DNA of 44,708 nt from Simkaniaceae bacterium (GTDB lineage Bacteria; Chlamydiota; Chlamydiia; Chlamydiales; Simkaniaceae). Within the stretch, counting starts at the first letter, position 1, and every line of letters begins with the position of its first letter. Location of the stretch: positions 1 to 44,708 of the forward strand of contig JANQJL010000056.1 of assembly GCA_028281675.1 (NCBI GenBank). The letters run 5' to 3'. Below the pieces are notes generated by a model. It searched no databases. It was not told the DNA's origin and worked only from the letters and a program-made list of their open reading frames with translations. The position numbers and the translations under genes are program-made. Shown in pieces: positions 7,588 to 16,099 of the stretch.

Positions 7588-9051
7588 CTAAGAGATTTTT
7601 TTTATCAGGAGCTCTTTAACGACATCTGGAGAGGCTTTTCCCTTGGAAAGTTTCATCACTTGGCCGACGAGAAAGTTAAAGGCTTTATCTTTTCCATTTT
7701 TAAAGTCTTCGACCGATTGGGCATTGGCCGAGAGGACTTCATCGACAAAGGGTTCGATTGCTGAGGTATCGTGAATCGCTTGAAAATTGGGGTTTTCCTT
7801 GATGATGATCTCAGGATCTTTCCCCGGTTTTTGCACCATGATATCGGCAACTTCTTTGGCGATCCGTCCAGTGATTTTCTTGGAGTCGATAAAGGTGACG
7901 AGTTTGGCGATATGTTCCGGGAGAATTCCCGATTTGTAGAGGGGGGCTCCAGAGTCTTTAAAGCGGCCCACAAACTCTACAGTGATCCAGTTGCATAGAG
8001 CGCTCGCGTTTTTGCATGATTTAAGGGCAGTTTCATAGTAGTTAGAAAGGGATTTATCGTTTACGAGGATCGATGCATTGTATTCAGAGAGTTTGAACTC
8101 ACTCGTATACCTCTCAAAGCGCTGGTGGGGGAGTTCTGGGAGATCTTTCCGGATCTTTTCGATGTAATCTTTGGTAAGAATAATCGGAGGAAGGTCAGGT
8201 TCGGGAAAATAGCGGTAATCTTTTGCCTCTTCTTTAGAGCGCATGAGTACTGTTTCTTTTTTTTCGAGATCAAGACGAACAGTCGAGCTAGGAACAACGA
8301 TATTTGGGTCCTCCTTTGGACGCTCGGTATATGCGCGGACTTGGCGGCGGACTTCAGCTTCTATCCCCATTTCCATATTGCTAAAAGAGTTGAGGTTTTT
8401 AATCTCAACTTTGTTGCGGAGAGTTTTATCCCCTTTGGGGCGGACAGAGATATTAGTATCGATCCGCATTGAACCTTCTTCCATATTGCAGTCAGAGACA
8501 TCGAGATATTCAAGGATTGCTTTCAGGGTAGTAGCCAAAGCGGTCGCTTCTTTTGGGGAGAACATGCATGGCTCGGTCACGATTTCTAATAGGGGAACTC
8601 CTGCCCGGTTGTAATCGATGCCTGCAAAGTCGGAGAAGTGTTTGAGCATTCCCGCATCATCCTCCAAGTGAGCATGGTCGATTTGGAAGATTTTTGTTTT
8701 TCCTTCCGTATCGGCAACGATTTCTCCTCCAATAATGATGGGCATATCGAACTGGGTGATTTGGAAATTACGAGGAGAGTCGGGATAAAAATAAGACTTC
8801 CGATCAAATTTACTAAATTCTGCTACTTGAGCATTGATCGCGCAGCCAAAGCGGATAGCTAAATCGACGGCTTCTTTATTGAGGACTGGGAGGGCTCCAG
8901 GCTGTCCCGTATCGACGATTTCAATATTGGTATTGGGTTCATCGCCAAAGTGGTTAGGGGAGCGGGCAAAGATTTTAGAGCGGGTATTGAGTTGCACATG
9001 AACCTCAAGACCAATCACAGGTTCCCACTCTTCATAAGAGATATGGCTCAT
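7588..9051 (-). CDS. gatB: Aspartyl/glutamyl-tRNA(Asn/Gln) amidotransferase subunit B
   Basis: GatB binds the misacylated Glu-tRNA(Gln) or Asp-tRNA(Asn), activates the side-chain carboxylate with ATP and receives ammonia from GatA. The 487-residue length is standard. Family signatures include EPVIGLEVHVQLNTRSKIF at the N-terminus, DSPRNFQITQFDMPI, DYNRAGVPLLEIVTEP, EGSMRIDTNISVRPKG and KDYRYFPEPDLPP. A C-terminal YqeY-like tail ends in LVGQVMKLSKGKASPDVV. The start overlaps the gatA stop (ATGA), consistent with translational coupling. Confidence 0.98.
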   Translation of the reverse strand: MSHISYEEWEPVIGLEVHVQLNTRSKIFARSPNHFGDEPNTNIEIVDTGQPGALPVLNKEAVDLAIRFGCAINAQVAEFSKFDRKSYFYPDSPRNFQITQFDMPIIIGGEIVADTEGKTKIFQIDHAHLEDDAGMLKHFSDFAGIDYNRAGVPLLEIVTEPCMFSPKEATALATTLKAILEYLDVSDCNMEEGSMRIDTNISVRPKGDKTLRNKVEIKNLNSFSNMEMGIEAEVRRQVRAYTERPKEDPNIVVPSSTVRLDLEKKETVLMRSKEEAKDYRYFPEPDLPPIILTKDYIEKIRKDLPELPHQRFERYTSEFKLSEYNASILVNDKSLSNYYETALKSCKNASALCNWITVEFVGRFKDSGAPLYKSGILPEHIAKLVTFIDSKKITGRIAKEVADIMVQKPGKDPEIIIKENPNFQAIHDTSAIEPFVDEVLSANAQSVEDFKNGKDKAFNFLVGQVMKLSKGKASPDVVKELLIKKIS

Positions 9052-10517
9052 GATGAAGCCTCCTTGTCAAAGAGGGGAGGGATAAATCCACTTAAATTAA
9101 GCGTTTTTTCGAACTGGTAGGCAAAGTGGAGAACTTTTCCATCACTCATTTGTGGCCCTAAAAACTGTAGAGCATGTGGAAGATCATTTTCATCTTTGCC
9201 AGACGGGACACTAATGGCAGGAAGCCCTGCTAGGTTTGCGCTCACAGTGTAGAGATCTTGGAGATACATTTCGAGAGGATCTTGAATGCCATCGAGTTCA
9301 AAAGCTGGCGAGGGAGTTATTGGCATCACAATGAGGTCACATTTTTCGTAAGCCTTTTTATATTCCTCAATGATCAAAGTTCGGACCTTTTGTGCTTTCT
9401 TGTAGTAGGCATCTTGATACCCCGATGAGAGGACAAAGGTTCCAAGGAGGATCCGTTGTTTCACTTCCGCACCAAACCCTTCTTCACGTGAAAGGTCGTA
9501 GATTTCATCAAGGGTGCGTGCTTTTTCAGACCGTTTCCCATATCGAATCCCATCAAAGCGTGATAAATTTGTGGAAGCTTCGGCAGTGGAGAGAATGTAA
9601 TAGACGGGAATAGAATATTTGAGTTTACTTAGATTGATTTCAACAAGCTCTACCCCTGCTGATTTAAGAACTTCGAGGTTTTGATCAAAGATTTTCCGAG
9701 CACTTTCTGAAAGCCCCTCTAAGAAACCCCATGGGACTCCGATTTTCTTTCCTTGAATCGGTGTATCTAAGTGATCGAGATAAGGCTCTGGTGTTTCTTT
9801 GACATTGGTTGCATCAAAATCGCAAGGACGTCCCATCACTTCCATTATAAGAGCGACATCTTTCACAGAATTTGCAAAAGGGCCAATTTGATCAAGCGAT
9901 GATCCAAATGCGACAAGTCCATATCTAGAAACCCGCCCATAGGTAGGTTTAAAGCCTACAGTTCCAGTAAAAGAGGCTGGTTGACGGATCGAACCACCCG
10001 TATCACTTCCCAAAGAAATGGGGGCTAGCCTTCCACTCACTGCAGAAGCAGAACCACCAGAAGAGCCACCGGGAGTGCAAGCTAGTTTCCATGGATTGCG
10101 GGTGATTTGGTAGGCTGAGTGCTCTGTAGATGAGCCCATTGCAAACTCATCAAGATTGGTTTTGCCAAGAATCAGGCCATCTTCTTCTTCAATTAATCGG
10201 ATAACTGTTGCATCAAATGGGGCAGTGTAATTCGATAGAAATTTTGAGCCACAGGTTGTTGTTTCCCCTTTAATCTGGATATTATCTTTAATGGCTATGG
10301 GGATTCCAGCAAGTTTACCAAGGGGTTGCCCTGTTGCGCGCTTGCTATCAAGCTTTTCAGCTTTTTCCATCACTCTTTCGGAAAAGATGTTTAAAAAAGC
10401 TTGCAAGTCACCATCAAGGTTTTGGATCCGCATAAGGAAATAGGCAGCAATCTCAGATGCTGTTAATTCTCCTTTAAGGAAGGCTTGATGAAGTTGATGT
10501 GCAGATTTACGATACAT
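9048..10517 (-). CDS. gatA: Aspartyl/glutamyl-tRNA(Asn/Gln) amidotransferase subunit A (glutaminase)
   Basis: GatA is the amidase-signature subunit that releases ammonia from glutamine for transamidation by GatB. The 489-residue protein has the full Ser-cisSer-Lys triad: Lys77 in AIKDNIQIKG, the cis-serine around 152 in GGSSGGSAS, and the nucleophile around 176 in GSDTGGSIRQPASF. It sits 6 bases after gatC and overlaps gatB. Chlamydiae use this pathway to make Gln-tRNA(Gln) and Asn-tRNA(Asn) because they lack one or both cognate synthetases. Confidence 0.98.
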   Translation of the reverse strand: MYRKSAHQLHQAFLKGELTASEIAAYFLMRIQNLDGDLQAFLNIFSERVMEKAEKLDSKRATGQPLGKLAGIPIAIKDNIQIKGETTTCGSKFLSNYTAPFDATVIRLIEEEDGLILGKTNLDEFAMGSSTEHSAYQITRNPWKLACTPGGSSGGSASAVSGRLAPISLGSDTGGSIRQPASFTGTVGFKPTYGRVSRYGLVAFGSSLDQIGPFANSVKDVALIMEVMGRPCDFDATNVKETPEPYLDHLDTPIQGKKIGVPWGFLEGLSESARKIFDQNLEVLKSAGVELVEINLSKLKYSIPVYYILSTAEASTNLSRFDGIRYGKRSEKARTLDEIYDLSREEGFGAEVKQRILLGTFVLSSGYQDAYYKKAQKVRTLIIEEYKKAYEKCDLIVMPITPSPAFELDGIQDPLEMYLQDLYTVSANLAGLPAISVPSGKDENDLPHALQFLGPQMSDGKVLHFAYQFEKTLNLSGFIPPLFDKEASS

Positions 10518-10523
10518 CAGCCC

Positions 10524-10820
10524 TCAAAACTTTATAACGGTTGGAACGCGGATCATCCCACCAACATGCGATGGACTATTTTCGAGAAAAGTGTCACGAT
10601 CAAGGGACTCTGACGGCTCATCCTCGCGGAGAAAGGTCTTTACTTCCTCACTGACATGATTACAAACGGGGACATTTTCGGTATCGACCTCTTTAAGCTG
10701 ATCCATATATCCTAAGATCGACTGAAGGTTTTTTAGAAGAAGCTTTAATTCTTCATCAGAGCAGTTGATCCGACATAGCTTGGTTAAATTTGCGAGGGTT
10801 TCTTTATCTAATCCGGACAC
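10524..10820 (-). CDS. gatC: Aspartyl/glutamyl-tRNA(Asn/Gln) amidotransferase subunit C
   Basis: GatC is the small belt subunit that holds GatA and GatB together. The 98-residue product shows the family pattern LANLTKLCRINCSDEEL near the N-terminus, LQSILGYMDQLKEVDTENV in the middle and LRED followed by a short C-terminal stretch ending IRVPTVIKF. It is the promoter-proximal gene of the gatCAB operon. The region upstream (10821-10947) is AT-rich and must hold the promoter, but I see no box pair I would defend. Confidence 0.96.
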   Translation of the reverse strand: MSGLDKETLANLTKLCRINCSDEELKLLLKNLQSILGYMDQLKEVDTENVPVCNHVSEEVKTFLREDEPSESLDRDTFLENSPSHVGGMIRVPTVIKF

Positions 10821-10947
10821 AGTTTCTCCTAGTTATAAAGATAAAATAATAGCTGAAGGGAAAGGTAAAAGTCAAGAAACGAAAGCCTTCCAGACGGAAG
10901 CAACGGATCAAAATTTTATCGTTTTCATATAACCCCAGCTATAGGTC

Positions 10948-11475
10948 CTAAACCATTTTAAGTAGCAGAAGAAGATCGGCGGGGCTTTCAGATCTCACTT
11001 CTTTACCGCTTAAAAGATCTCGCACTTTTTCCATTTGCGATTTTTCCATTTTAGAATGATAGAGAAGGGGGCTGCAATATTTTTTTCCATCATCTCCTAA
11101 TACCGTAGGAACGGTGATAAACACATTCTCTCCAAATTTTTTGGGTGCCCCCCAACCATCAATGGAGTGTTTTTTAAAAATTACTTCTACCACAGTAGCC
11201 CAGACCCTATTGGTTGCCGGGTGGTTCATTTGAATTTTGATTGCGATAAAGGGGCGGTTTGAAGGGAGTCTTCCGCGAACAGCAGAATGTTCTTTTAAGC
11301 AGTTGGGATTAATTAAATCTAAAAGAAAAGTGTCTTCATTTGCTTTTGTAACCCCTAAGGTGCTTGGATGGACAGTAGGGAGGTCTTCAATTCGTTTCGC
11401 TCCAACAATTTTTGTAAAAAGAGTACCAAATTCTTCCTGTATCGATCGAGAAGAAGTATTAAATCTAACAGACAT
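10948..11475 (-). CDS. Uncharacterised protein, 175 residues
   Basis: No family recognised. The ATG at 11473-11475 is preceded by GGAGA at a good distance (CCGGAGAAAATATG), which supports the start. The protein has no signal peptide or membrane segment. It contains a central segment RVWATVVEVIFKKHSIDGWG and a Leu-rich C-terminus (SPADLLLLLKMV), and looks like a soluble alpha/beta protein. It follows the small 59-codon frame at 11489-11668 by 13 bases and the 520-residue secreted protein before that. The three are probably one transcript. Nothing in the context fixes a function. Confidence 0.75.
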   Translation of the reverse strand: MSVRFNTSSRSIQEEFGTLFTKIVGAKRIEDLPTVHPSTLGVTKANEDTFLLDLINPNCLKEHSAVRGRLPSNRPFIAIKIQMNHPATNRVWATVVEVIFKKHSIDGWGAPKKFGENVFITVPTVLGDDGKKYCSPLLYHSKMEKSQMEKVRDLLSGKEVRSESPADLLLLLKMV

Positions 11476-11488
11476 ATTTTCTCCGGGT

Positions 11489-11668
11489 CTAAATTTTTGC
11501 TCTTGTGGGGAGTGCTAACTGATCTACTTTCAAATTCCAAACTCCTTCAGGAAGACCATATTCTTTTTTAAACCCAAACGACTTTAGAGGAAAGGGTTGC
11601 GTTGAGCCTCCCATAGGGGAGGCTTTCACATTTTTAAGAACCTGTTTTAAGATCTTATCGGTGAACAT
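11489..11668 (-). CDS. Small uncharacterised ORF, or frameshifted C-terminus of the upstream gene
   Basis: This frame starts at an ATG overlapping the last 14 bases of the 520-residue gene and gives MFTDKILKQVLKNVKASP, then a tail ending LKVDQLALPTRAKI. Composition and codon use look like real coding sequence. Two readings are possible. It is a separate small gene translated by coupling, or it is the genuine C-terminus of the 520-residue protein separated from it by a one-base frameshift near 11660. Ahead of the ATG there is only a weak GGAAA-like site. Spacing to the next gene (13 bases) fits an operon in either case. Confidence 0.45.
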   Translation of the reverse strand: MFTDKILKQVLKNVKASPMGGSTQPFPLKSFGFKKEYGLPEGVWNLKVDQLALPTRAKI

Positions 11669-13217
11669 TGTTTCCAAGTTTCCAATCGATTTCCGGATAG
11701 GGATTCCCATTCGGAATGGTTGTGAAATCATGGATAACTATATTGTTTGTTATGCCAACACCCTTGCCAGCTAGATTTATAAAGAAAGTGTCAGTTAATA
11801 ATCCCTTTTCAGTATCGGGATTCCTGAGGAAATTGATGAAATTATCAAGATGCCAATTTCCCATAAAGCGTCCTTTCTTAGGATCAAAATCCGTGCTAAA
11901 AACAAAATATATTTTTGAAGATATAAAATTCGACATTTTTGGTCTATTCCATCGAACAGGGGTTGGTGTTATATAGTATTCAGCCTCAATGATATCAGTT
12001 GTCGTGCTATAAGATGAAGTTAATTTCATCCGTTTATTACTTTCAGGATCACTAGCAATCGTTTTTCTTATACTTTTGGTCACATGGGGAGGACGAATTT
12101 CAATAATTGAATCCTTGAGGAATTGCCCTTCATGACTTTTAAAGCTCCCTGTTTTAAAGAAAGTATATTCTCCTTGAACTTCGTTTGTCCCTTTAAGAAT
12201 GGTGACGGATCCTGGACCTTTGGCTATAGGAGCTCCTCTAAAATTCATTGCAAAGCGTTGTGCCAGAATTTTCATTCCTTCGCTGTTTGAAACAGGCGGA
12301 TTAGGGAGAATTTCATGGTTTTGGTAGATGGTTTCAACGAGCCTTAGATCTGCTAAATTCAGATAGGCAGTATCAAGGAGGGGAGCATTTTTATCTGCAC
12401 GCCACTCAGGTGCTAGCAATTCAGGACCCTGTCCTGGAAAATATTTTGGGACATTGATATCAATATCGCCATATTTTTTACCTCGAAGATCAGTATAGAG
12501 AGGAAAACGGGCAAGATTTGCGCAAACCAACTCTTTTTGATCGATGTTAAAGAGTATTCCAATCCTTATTGTTGGAAATTTGTTTTCTGGATACGCCTCA
12601 GAAGCATTGTACTTATATTGGTCAAGAGCATTGATCAGAAGTTGTATCACTCCATCGTCGATTTTCTCAGGGTTAATCGTAATCCCTTTAACAAGAGGAC
12701 CTGTATTATTTTCAGATTCGTATACCTCATTTGCTAAGGAGACCCAAGTTAATTTTTCGACAAAATTAGGGAAACTATCAAGAGGGTTTTCAATTTTTAA
12801 AAAAGCTCGAGCTTTGTTAGTGATCCATCCACCCCATGATTCAGATGCAAGTCTAAACAACGCAGGATCAAAAACAGCTTCAATTTCAGAATTTTTATTT
12901 AGTTGTGTTGCCCAATAGTAGAAGTTATCATCTCGAGAACTATCAAAGTTTTCAGGATTAAAGAAATCAAATGATGAGGGATCAAGAATGCGAATCAGCG
13001 CCCTGCGTATGTCATATTCCTTACAAAAATTTACTTTATCTTCAAAAAGACTCTGCAATTTGTGAGTTTTTTCTTCTTGAGTAAGGCCTTCAAAATCCAT
13101 TCTTGTGTAATCGGTCCAAACACTTGCGTTAAACTGCTTAAGAGGATTGCCTTGAGCACTGGCACATAGAAAAAGCGCCATGCCTATTATAGAAAGTATT
13201 GGTTTGATAGCTCTCAT
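11655..13217 (-). CDS. Uncharacterised secreted protein, 520 residues
   Basis: No family recognised. The N-terminus MRAIKPILSIIGMALFLC followed by ASAQG is a typical Sec signal peptide with a likely cut after ASA, so the protein is periplasmic, outer-membrane or surface-located. The rest has no further strong membrane helix, is rich in Asn, Asp and aromatic residues, and looks like a globular exported protein. The reading frame may be truncated: near its stop (11655-11657) the coding signal continues in another frame. AAGGAG lies about 12 bases ahead of the chosen ATG. The gene heads a three-gene minus-strand unit. Confidence 0.75.
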   Translation of the reverse strand: MRAIKPILSIIGMALFLCASAQGNPLKQFNASVWTDYTRMDFEGLTQEEKTHKLQSLFEDKVNFCKEYDIRRALIRILDPSSFDFFNPENFDSSRDDNFYYWATQLNKNSEIEAVFDPALFRLASESWGGWITNKARAFLKIENPLDSFPNFVEKLTWVSLANEVYESENNTGPLVKGITINPEKIDDGVIQLLINALDQYKYNASEAYPENKFPTIRIGILFNIDQKELVCANLARFPLYTDLRGKKYGDIDINVPKYFPGQGPELLAPEWRADKNAPLLDTAYLNLADLRLVETIYQNHEILPNPPVSNSEGMKILAQRFAMNFRGAPIAKGPGSVTILKGTNEVQGEYTFFKTGSFKSHEGQFLKDSIIEIRPPHVTKSIRKTIASDPESNKRMKLTSSYSTTTDIIEAEYYITPTPVRWNRPKMSNFISSKIYFVFSTDFDPKKGRFMGNWHLDNFINFLRNPDTEKGLLTDTFFINLAGKGVGITNNIVIHDFTTIPNGNPYPEIDWKLGNNVHR

Positions 13218-13312
13218 ATTCTTTCATGCTCCTTATTTTTAAGCGTTATGCAAAAATTCTATTTGTCATCTCATTAAACGTCAAAGCTTTTTTTTATTTT
13301 ATCTAGAAACAC

Positions 13313-13342
13313 GTGACAAAATTAACAAAAACTCTTTATTAT
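13313..13342 (+). promoter_or_regulatory. Sigma-70-like promoter for the DUF378 gene
   Basis: GTGACA at 13313-13318 and TATTAT at 13337-13342 are separated by 18 bases, in an AT-rich gap between divergent genes. The first codon of the DUF378 gene is 31 bases past the -10 box, with a GGAGG ribosome-binding site between. It fits the consensus well but has not been tested. Confidence 0.5.
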
Positions 13343-13372
13343 GAGGGGTGGATAGGATAGGAGGCAAAACCT

Positions 13373-13600
13373 ATGAAAGTAATTAACATTATCGCATTGA
13401 TACTCATACTTGTAGGCGCTCTTAATTGGGGGCTTTGGGGATTTTTTCACTTTGACGTTGTCGCTTGGATTTTTAAAGGTGACTCATCTTGGCTAGCTCG
13501 CCTTGTGTACGCAATCATTGGTCTAAGCGGTCTTTGGGGACTTAGCTTTCTTGGGAAGTGTAAAACCCTTTGCTGTGGCTCTTACAAAAAAGAGCAATAA
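13373..13600 (+). CDS. DUF378 family small membrane protein
   Basis: The 75-residue product begins KVINIIALILILVGALNWG followed by LWGFFHFDVVAWIF, the characteristic G-A-[LI]-N-W-G-L-x-G-x-F-x-x-D pattern of DUF378 (YuzA-like) proteins, followed by a second helix (LVYAIIGLSGLWGLSFL). Two membrane helices and a short cytoplasmic tail with Cys residues (GKCKTLCCGSYKK) are predicted. The family's function is unknown. A GGAGG site 7-8 bases ahead of the ATG supports the start. It is followed directly by palindromic-element copy B, which may end its transcript. Confidence 0.88.
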   Translation: MKVINIIALILILVGALNWGLWGFFHFDVVAWIFKGDSSWLARLVYAIIGLSGLWGLSFLGKCKTLCCGSYKKEQ

Positions 13601-13606
13601 TCTTAC

Positions 13607-13652
13607 AGAGCCATTTGCAAAATATCGCTGGTCGATTTTTGCAAGTGGCTCT
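13607..13652. repeat. Palindromic-element copy B (complete hairpin)
   Basis: The left arm AGAGCCATTTGCAAAA (13607-13622) and the right arm TTTTGCAAGTGGCTCT (13637-13652) form a 16-bp stem, 15 pairs plus one G-T wobble, around a 14-base loop. It begins six bases after the DUF378 stop, a terminator-like position, but no T-run follows. It is the clearest complete copy of the family and shows that copies A, D and E are half elements. Confidence 0.8.
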
Positions 13653-13688
13653 TAATTCGCAGGTTTTCAGAAGATTGTGCCTTCTACC

Positions 13689-13842
13689 CGTGAATGCGAC
13701 CTATTTCGCGGCAGCGGCCTTTTGAATCAGCGAATCTACTTCGCTTCTCACCTTCGCCAAGGTGGCCTCACCTTGGCTCGGCACTCAGCTTGTATCTCCG
13801 CTGATTCAAAAGGCCGCTGCCGCGAAATAGGTGGCATTCACG
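13689..13842. repeat. 44-bp inverted repeat with nested hairpin
   Basis: The arms 13689-13732 and 13799-13842 are complementary at 43 of 44 positions (core CGCGGCAGCGGCCTTTTGAA). The 66-base spacer contains a second stem, GCCAAGGTG pairing with CACCTTGGC around GCCT. The whole 154-base block is markedly richer in GC than its flanks and fills most of the 313-base gap between the DUF378 gene and the next CDS. No protein frame of interest is seen. It could be a non-autonomous mobile element, a structured RNA or a transcription barrier. Confidence 0.85.
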
Positions 13843-13912
13843 AGTTTTATATTTATCACCTTGATATAAATATTCCTTATCTATTATCCTTTGTCTAAGC
13901 TTAGGAGGAATT

Positions 13913-14467
13913 ATGCTAAATTCTTTATTAACGATTTCAAATGCCTATAGCACCAACCCTATCCAAGAGTGCCGTGATGCTTATAACTCAGCGCGAAACA
14001 TTTATAGATCTTCCGATGTTGCTGAAGAAGCTGATATTGCCAAAGTGCTGGGAATGACTCTTAAAGTCGTAGGAACACTTCCTTTAGTCTTTTTTGGATG
14101 GAGTCTTTTAAATCTCGTCAAAAATCGAACAGCATCTGTAGCTAAAATTTTCTTCTTTTATTTTTCAGCGGCAGAACTTTTGCAAGCTTCGAATAGCCTT
14201 AGGGTTGAATATTCAACGACTCCTCCTCCAGAAGATGCAACGGCTGAAAAAGGGAGAAGGGGAATAATGACTCGAGCTGGTGATGCCATTAACCGTAATT
14301 TCAAAAAGGCTCAAAAAATGGCGCAAGCAGGAGTTAGGAAGATTACCACTGATAATTCAAAAAAATTAGAAGATGTTCGATTAAGGAGGGTAGCGCAAGT
14401 TGCAGCACGGGATACCTATCTTTATTCCCTCTTTAATTGGGCGACTCGTCAAGATCTTTCGAAATAA
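13913..14467 (+). CDS. Uncharacterised membrane protein with a paired hydrophobic hairpin
   Basis: No sequence family recognised. The start has an excellent ribosome-binding site (AGGAGGAATT then ATG). The 184-residue product has a soluble N-terminus of about 45 residues and a double hydrophobic segment: VLGMTLKVVGTLPLVFFGW to LLNLV, a short basic turn KNRTASVAK, then IFFFYFSAAELLQA. A basic, helix-rich C-terminal half follows. Two closely spaced helices flanking a short turn are the recognised topology of chlamydial inclusion-membrane (Inc) proteins, which are exported by type III secretion. That is an analogy only: no secretion signal can be shown here. Confidence 0.7.
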   Translation: MLNSLLTISNAYSTNPIQECRDAYNSARNIYRSSDVAEEADIAKVLGMTLKVVGTLPLVFFGWSLLNLVKNRTASVAKIFFFYFSAAELLQASNSLRVEYSTTPPPEDATAEKGRRGIMTRAGDAINRNFKKAQKMAQAGVRKITTDNSKKLEDVRLRRVAQVAARDTYLYSLFNWATRQDLSK

Positions 14468-14547
14468 GTGTACGACTTTTCTTTGCATAAAATTCCTGCT
14501 GAGAGTAATAATCAGTAGCTAATTGATTTATCAAAGATAAGGTTTTT

Positions 14548-15930
14548 ATGGTTTCTAGGAGTAAACTCCAATTTAGATCATTGATAAACCGTTCTCCCGA
14601 AGAAGTATTTGATTGGCATCTTCGTCTGAGAATGCTTGAAAGATGTATTCCCCCATGGGAAAATATTAAAGTGGTGCATTCCGATCGACGTCCCCAGATA
14701 TTAGGATCAAAATTTTCTGTTCGAGCAAAGATTTTTGGACCGATCTATGCAAAAATGAATCTGGAATGTTCTGAATGCACCCCTAATGAGAGCCTTGTTA
14801 TGGTCGCTAATCAGGGGATGTTAAAAGGCTACCAATATGAAACGATTATTACTCCACAAAGTGCCCATACTTCTGAAATCATTGACCGTTTTTCTTTTTC
14901 TCACCAGCTTCCCCGTTTTTTTAATCCTTTAATTAATCGGATGATTAAAAAACGCCTCTCCCGAATCCTTATGTACAAACACGATATGATTAACCATGAT
15001 ATTGAGATGATAAAAAAATATCAGTTTGTAAAACCGTTAAAGATTCTTATCAGCGGCTCTCATGGGCTTATTGGAAAGAATTTGGGGTACTTTCTTGAGT
15101 TTACAGGGCATGATGTCTGGCATCTGAGCCGCTCAGGAAAGGCTCAGGAAAAGGATATTTATTGGGATCCCAAAACAGGGGAATGTGATCCACGCAGTTT
15201 TGAAGGTTTTGATATTATTATTCACTTGGCAGGAGAAAGTATTGCTGATGGGCGCTGGACAAAAAAGAAAAAGGAAAGGGTTTTAAAGAGTCGATGCAAA
15301 GGGACTGAAAATCTTGTGGAAATCTTAAAGCATCTTAATAACCCTCCGGCTGCATTTATTTCAGCTTCTGCGATTGGCTATTATGGAAATCGTGGAAGCG
15401 AAGTTGTTGACGAGGATTCAGGTCCTGGCAAGGGTCTTTTTATTTCAGAGGTTTGTGAACAATGGGAGCGAGCCTCTCGCGAGCTTGAAGAAAAGGGGAT
15501 TCGGGTTGTGCACACCCGGTTTGGGGTGGTTTTAACCTCGGCAGGGGGAGCCCTTAAAAAAATGCTTACTCCTTTTAAGCTTGGGTTTGGTGGGAAAATA
15601 GGGGATGGCCACCAATATGTCAGCTGGGTTGCAATTGATGATGTTATTGGCGCTATTTACCATGTGATGATGACCCCATCGCTTAAGGGGGCGGTTAATG
15701 TTGTTTCTCCTAATCCTGTACCCAATGATATTTTAACTAAAAAGCTGACAAAGAGGTTGAATCGATGGATGGGTCCCCCCTTGCCTGAATTTCTGGTTCG
15801 GATGTTGCTCGGACAAAAAGGGGAAGAACTTCTTTTAACAAGTACCCGCGCTGAACCCCACCGCCTATCTGAAACGGGTTACCACTTCCATTATCCTAAA
15901 CTTTCTCAAGCTCTAGAACACGTCATTTAA
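14548..15930 (+). CDS. SRPBCC domain fused to TIGR01777-family SDR epimerase
   Basis: The 460-residue protein has an N-terminal SRPBCC/START-like domain (about 1-150, beginning LINRSPEEVFDWH). A Rossmann-fold NAD(P)-binding domain starts at about 165 (ILISGSHGLIGKNLGYFL, a G-x-x-G-x-x-G pattern). The segments IIHLAGESIADGRW and FISASAIGYYGNRGSEVV and the C-terminal DUF1731 region (about 405-455, ending TRAEPHRL then GYHF) are diagnostic of TIGR01777 'epimerase' proteins. The two-domain fusion occurs in several bacteria. The physiological substrate is unknown; a lipophilic ligand bound by the SRPBCC half is a reasonable guess. The gene is monocistronic-looking with a weak ribosome-binding site. 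Confidence 0.9.
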   Translation: MVSRSKLQFRSLINRSPEEVFDWHLRLRMLERCIPPWENIKVVHSDRRPQILGSKFSVRAKIFGPIYAKMNLECSECTPNESLVMVANQGMLKGYQYETIITPQSAHTSEIIDRFSFSHQLPRFFNPLINRMIKKRLSRILMYKHDMINHDIEMIKKYQFVKPLKILISGSHGLIGKNLGYFLEFTGHDVWHLSRSGKAQEKDIYWDPKTGECDPRSFEGFDIIIHLAGESIADGRWTKKKKERVLKSRCKGTENLVEILKHLNNPPAAFISASAIGYYGNRGSEVVDEDSGPGKGLFISEVCEQWERASRELEEKGIRVVHTRFGVVLTSAGGALKKMLTPFKLGFGGKIGDGHQYVSWVAIDDVIGAIYHVMMTPSLKGAVNVVSPNPVPNDILTKKLTKRLNRWMGPPLPEFLVRMLLGQKGEELLLTSTRAEPHRLSETGYHFHYPKLSQALEHVI

Positions 15931-16099
15931 AAACTTGCTTCAAAAATCGCTTAAATATATAGTGGTTTCCATTATGGAATATTCAAAAAATATTATTCTT
16001 ATTTCCATTTTAGTCAATGTCATGCGCCAATAGGCGTAGATAACACCCCCTTCTACATTCATATAAATTTTTACAAAAAACCAAGTAAGGAAGCAAAAA

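Noticed and set aside
8125-8614. Two long plus-strand frames opposite gatB
   Set aside because: Both are antisense to the conserved gatB coding sequence with improbable Phe/Arg/Ser-rich composition.
13677-13898. 73-codon plus-strand frame through the 44-bp inverted repeat
   Set aside because: It reads through the palindrome and its loop, has no ribosome-binding site and no protein-like composition.
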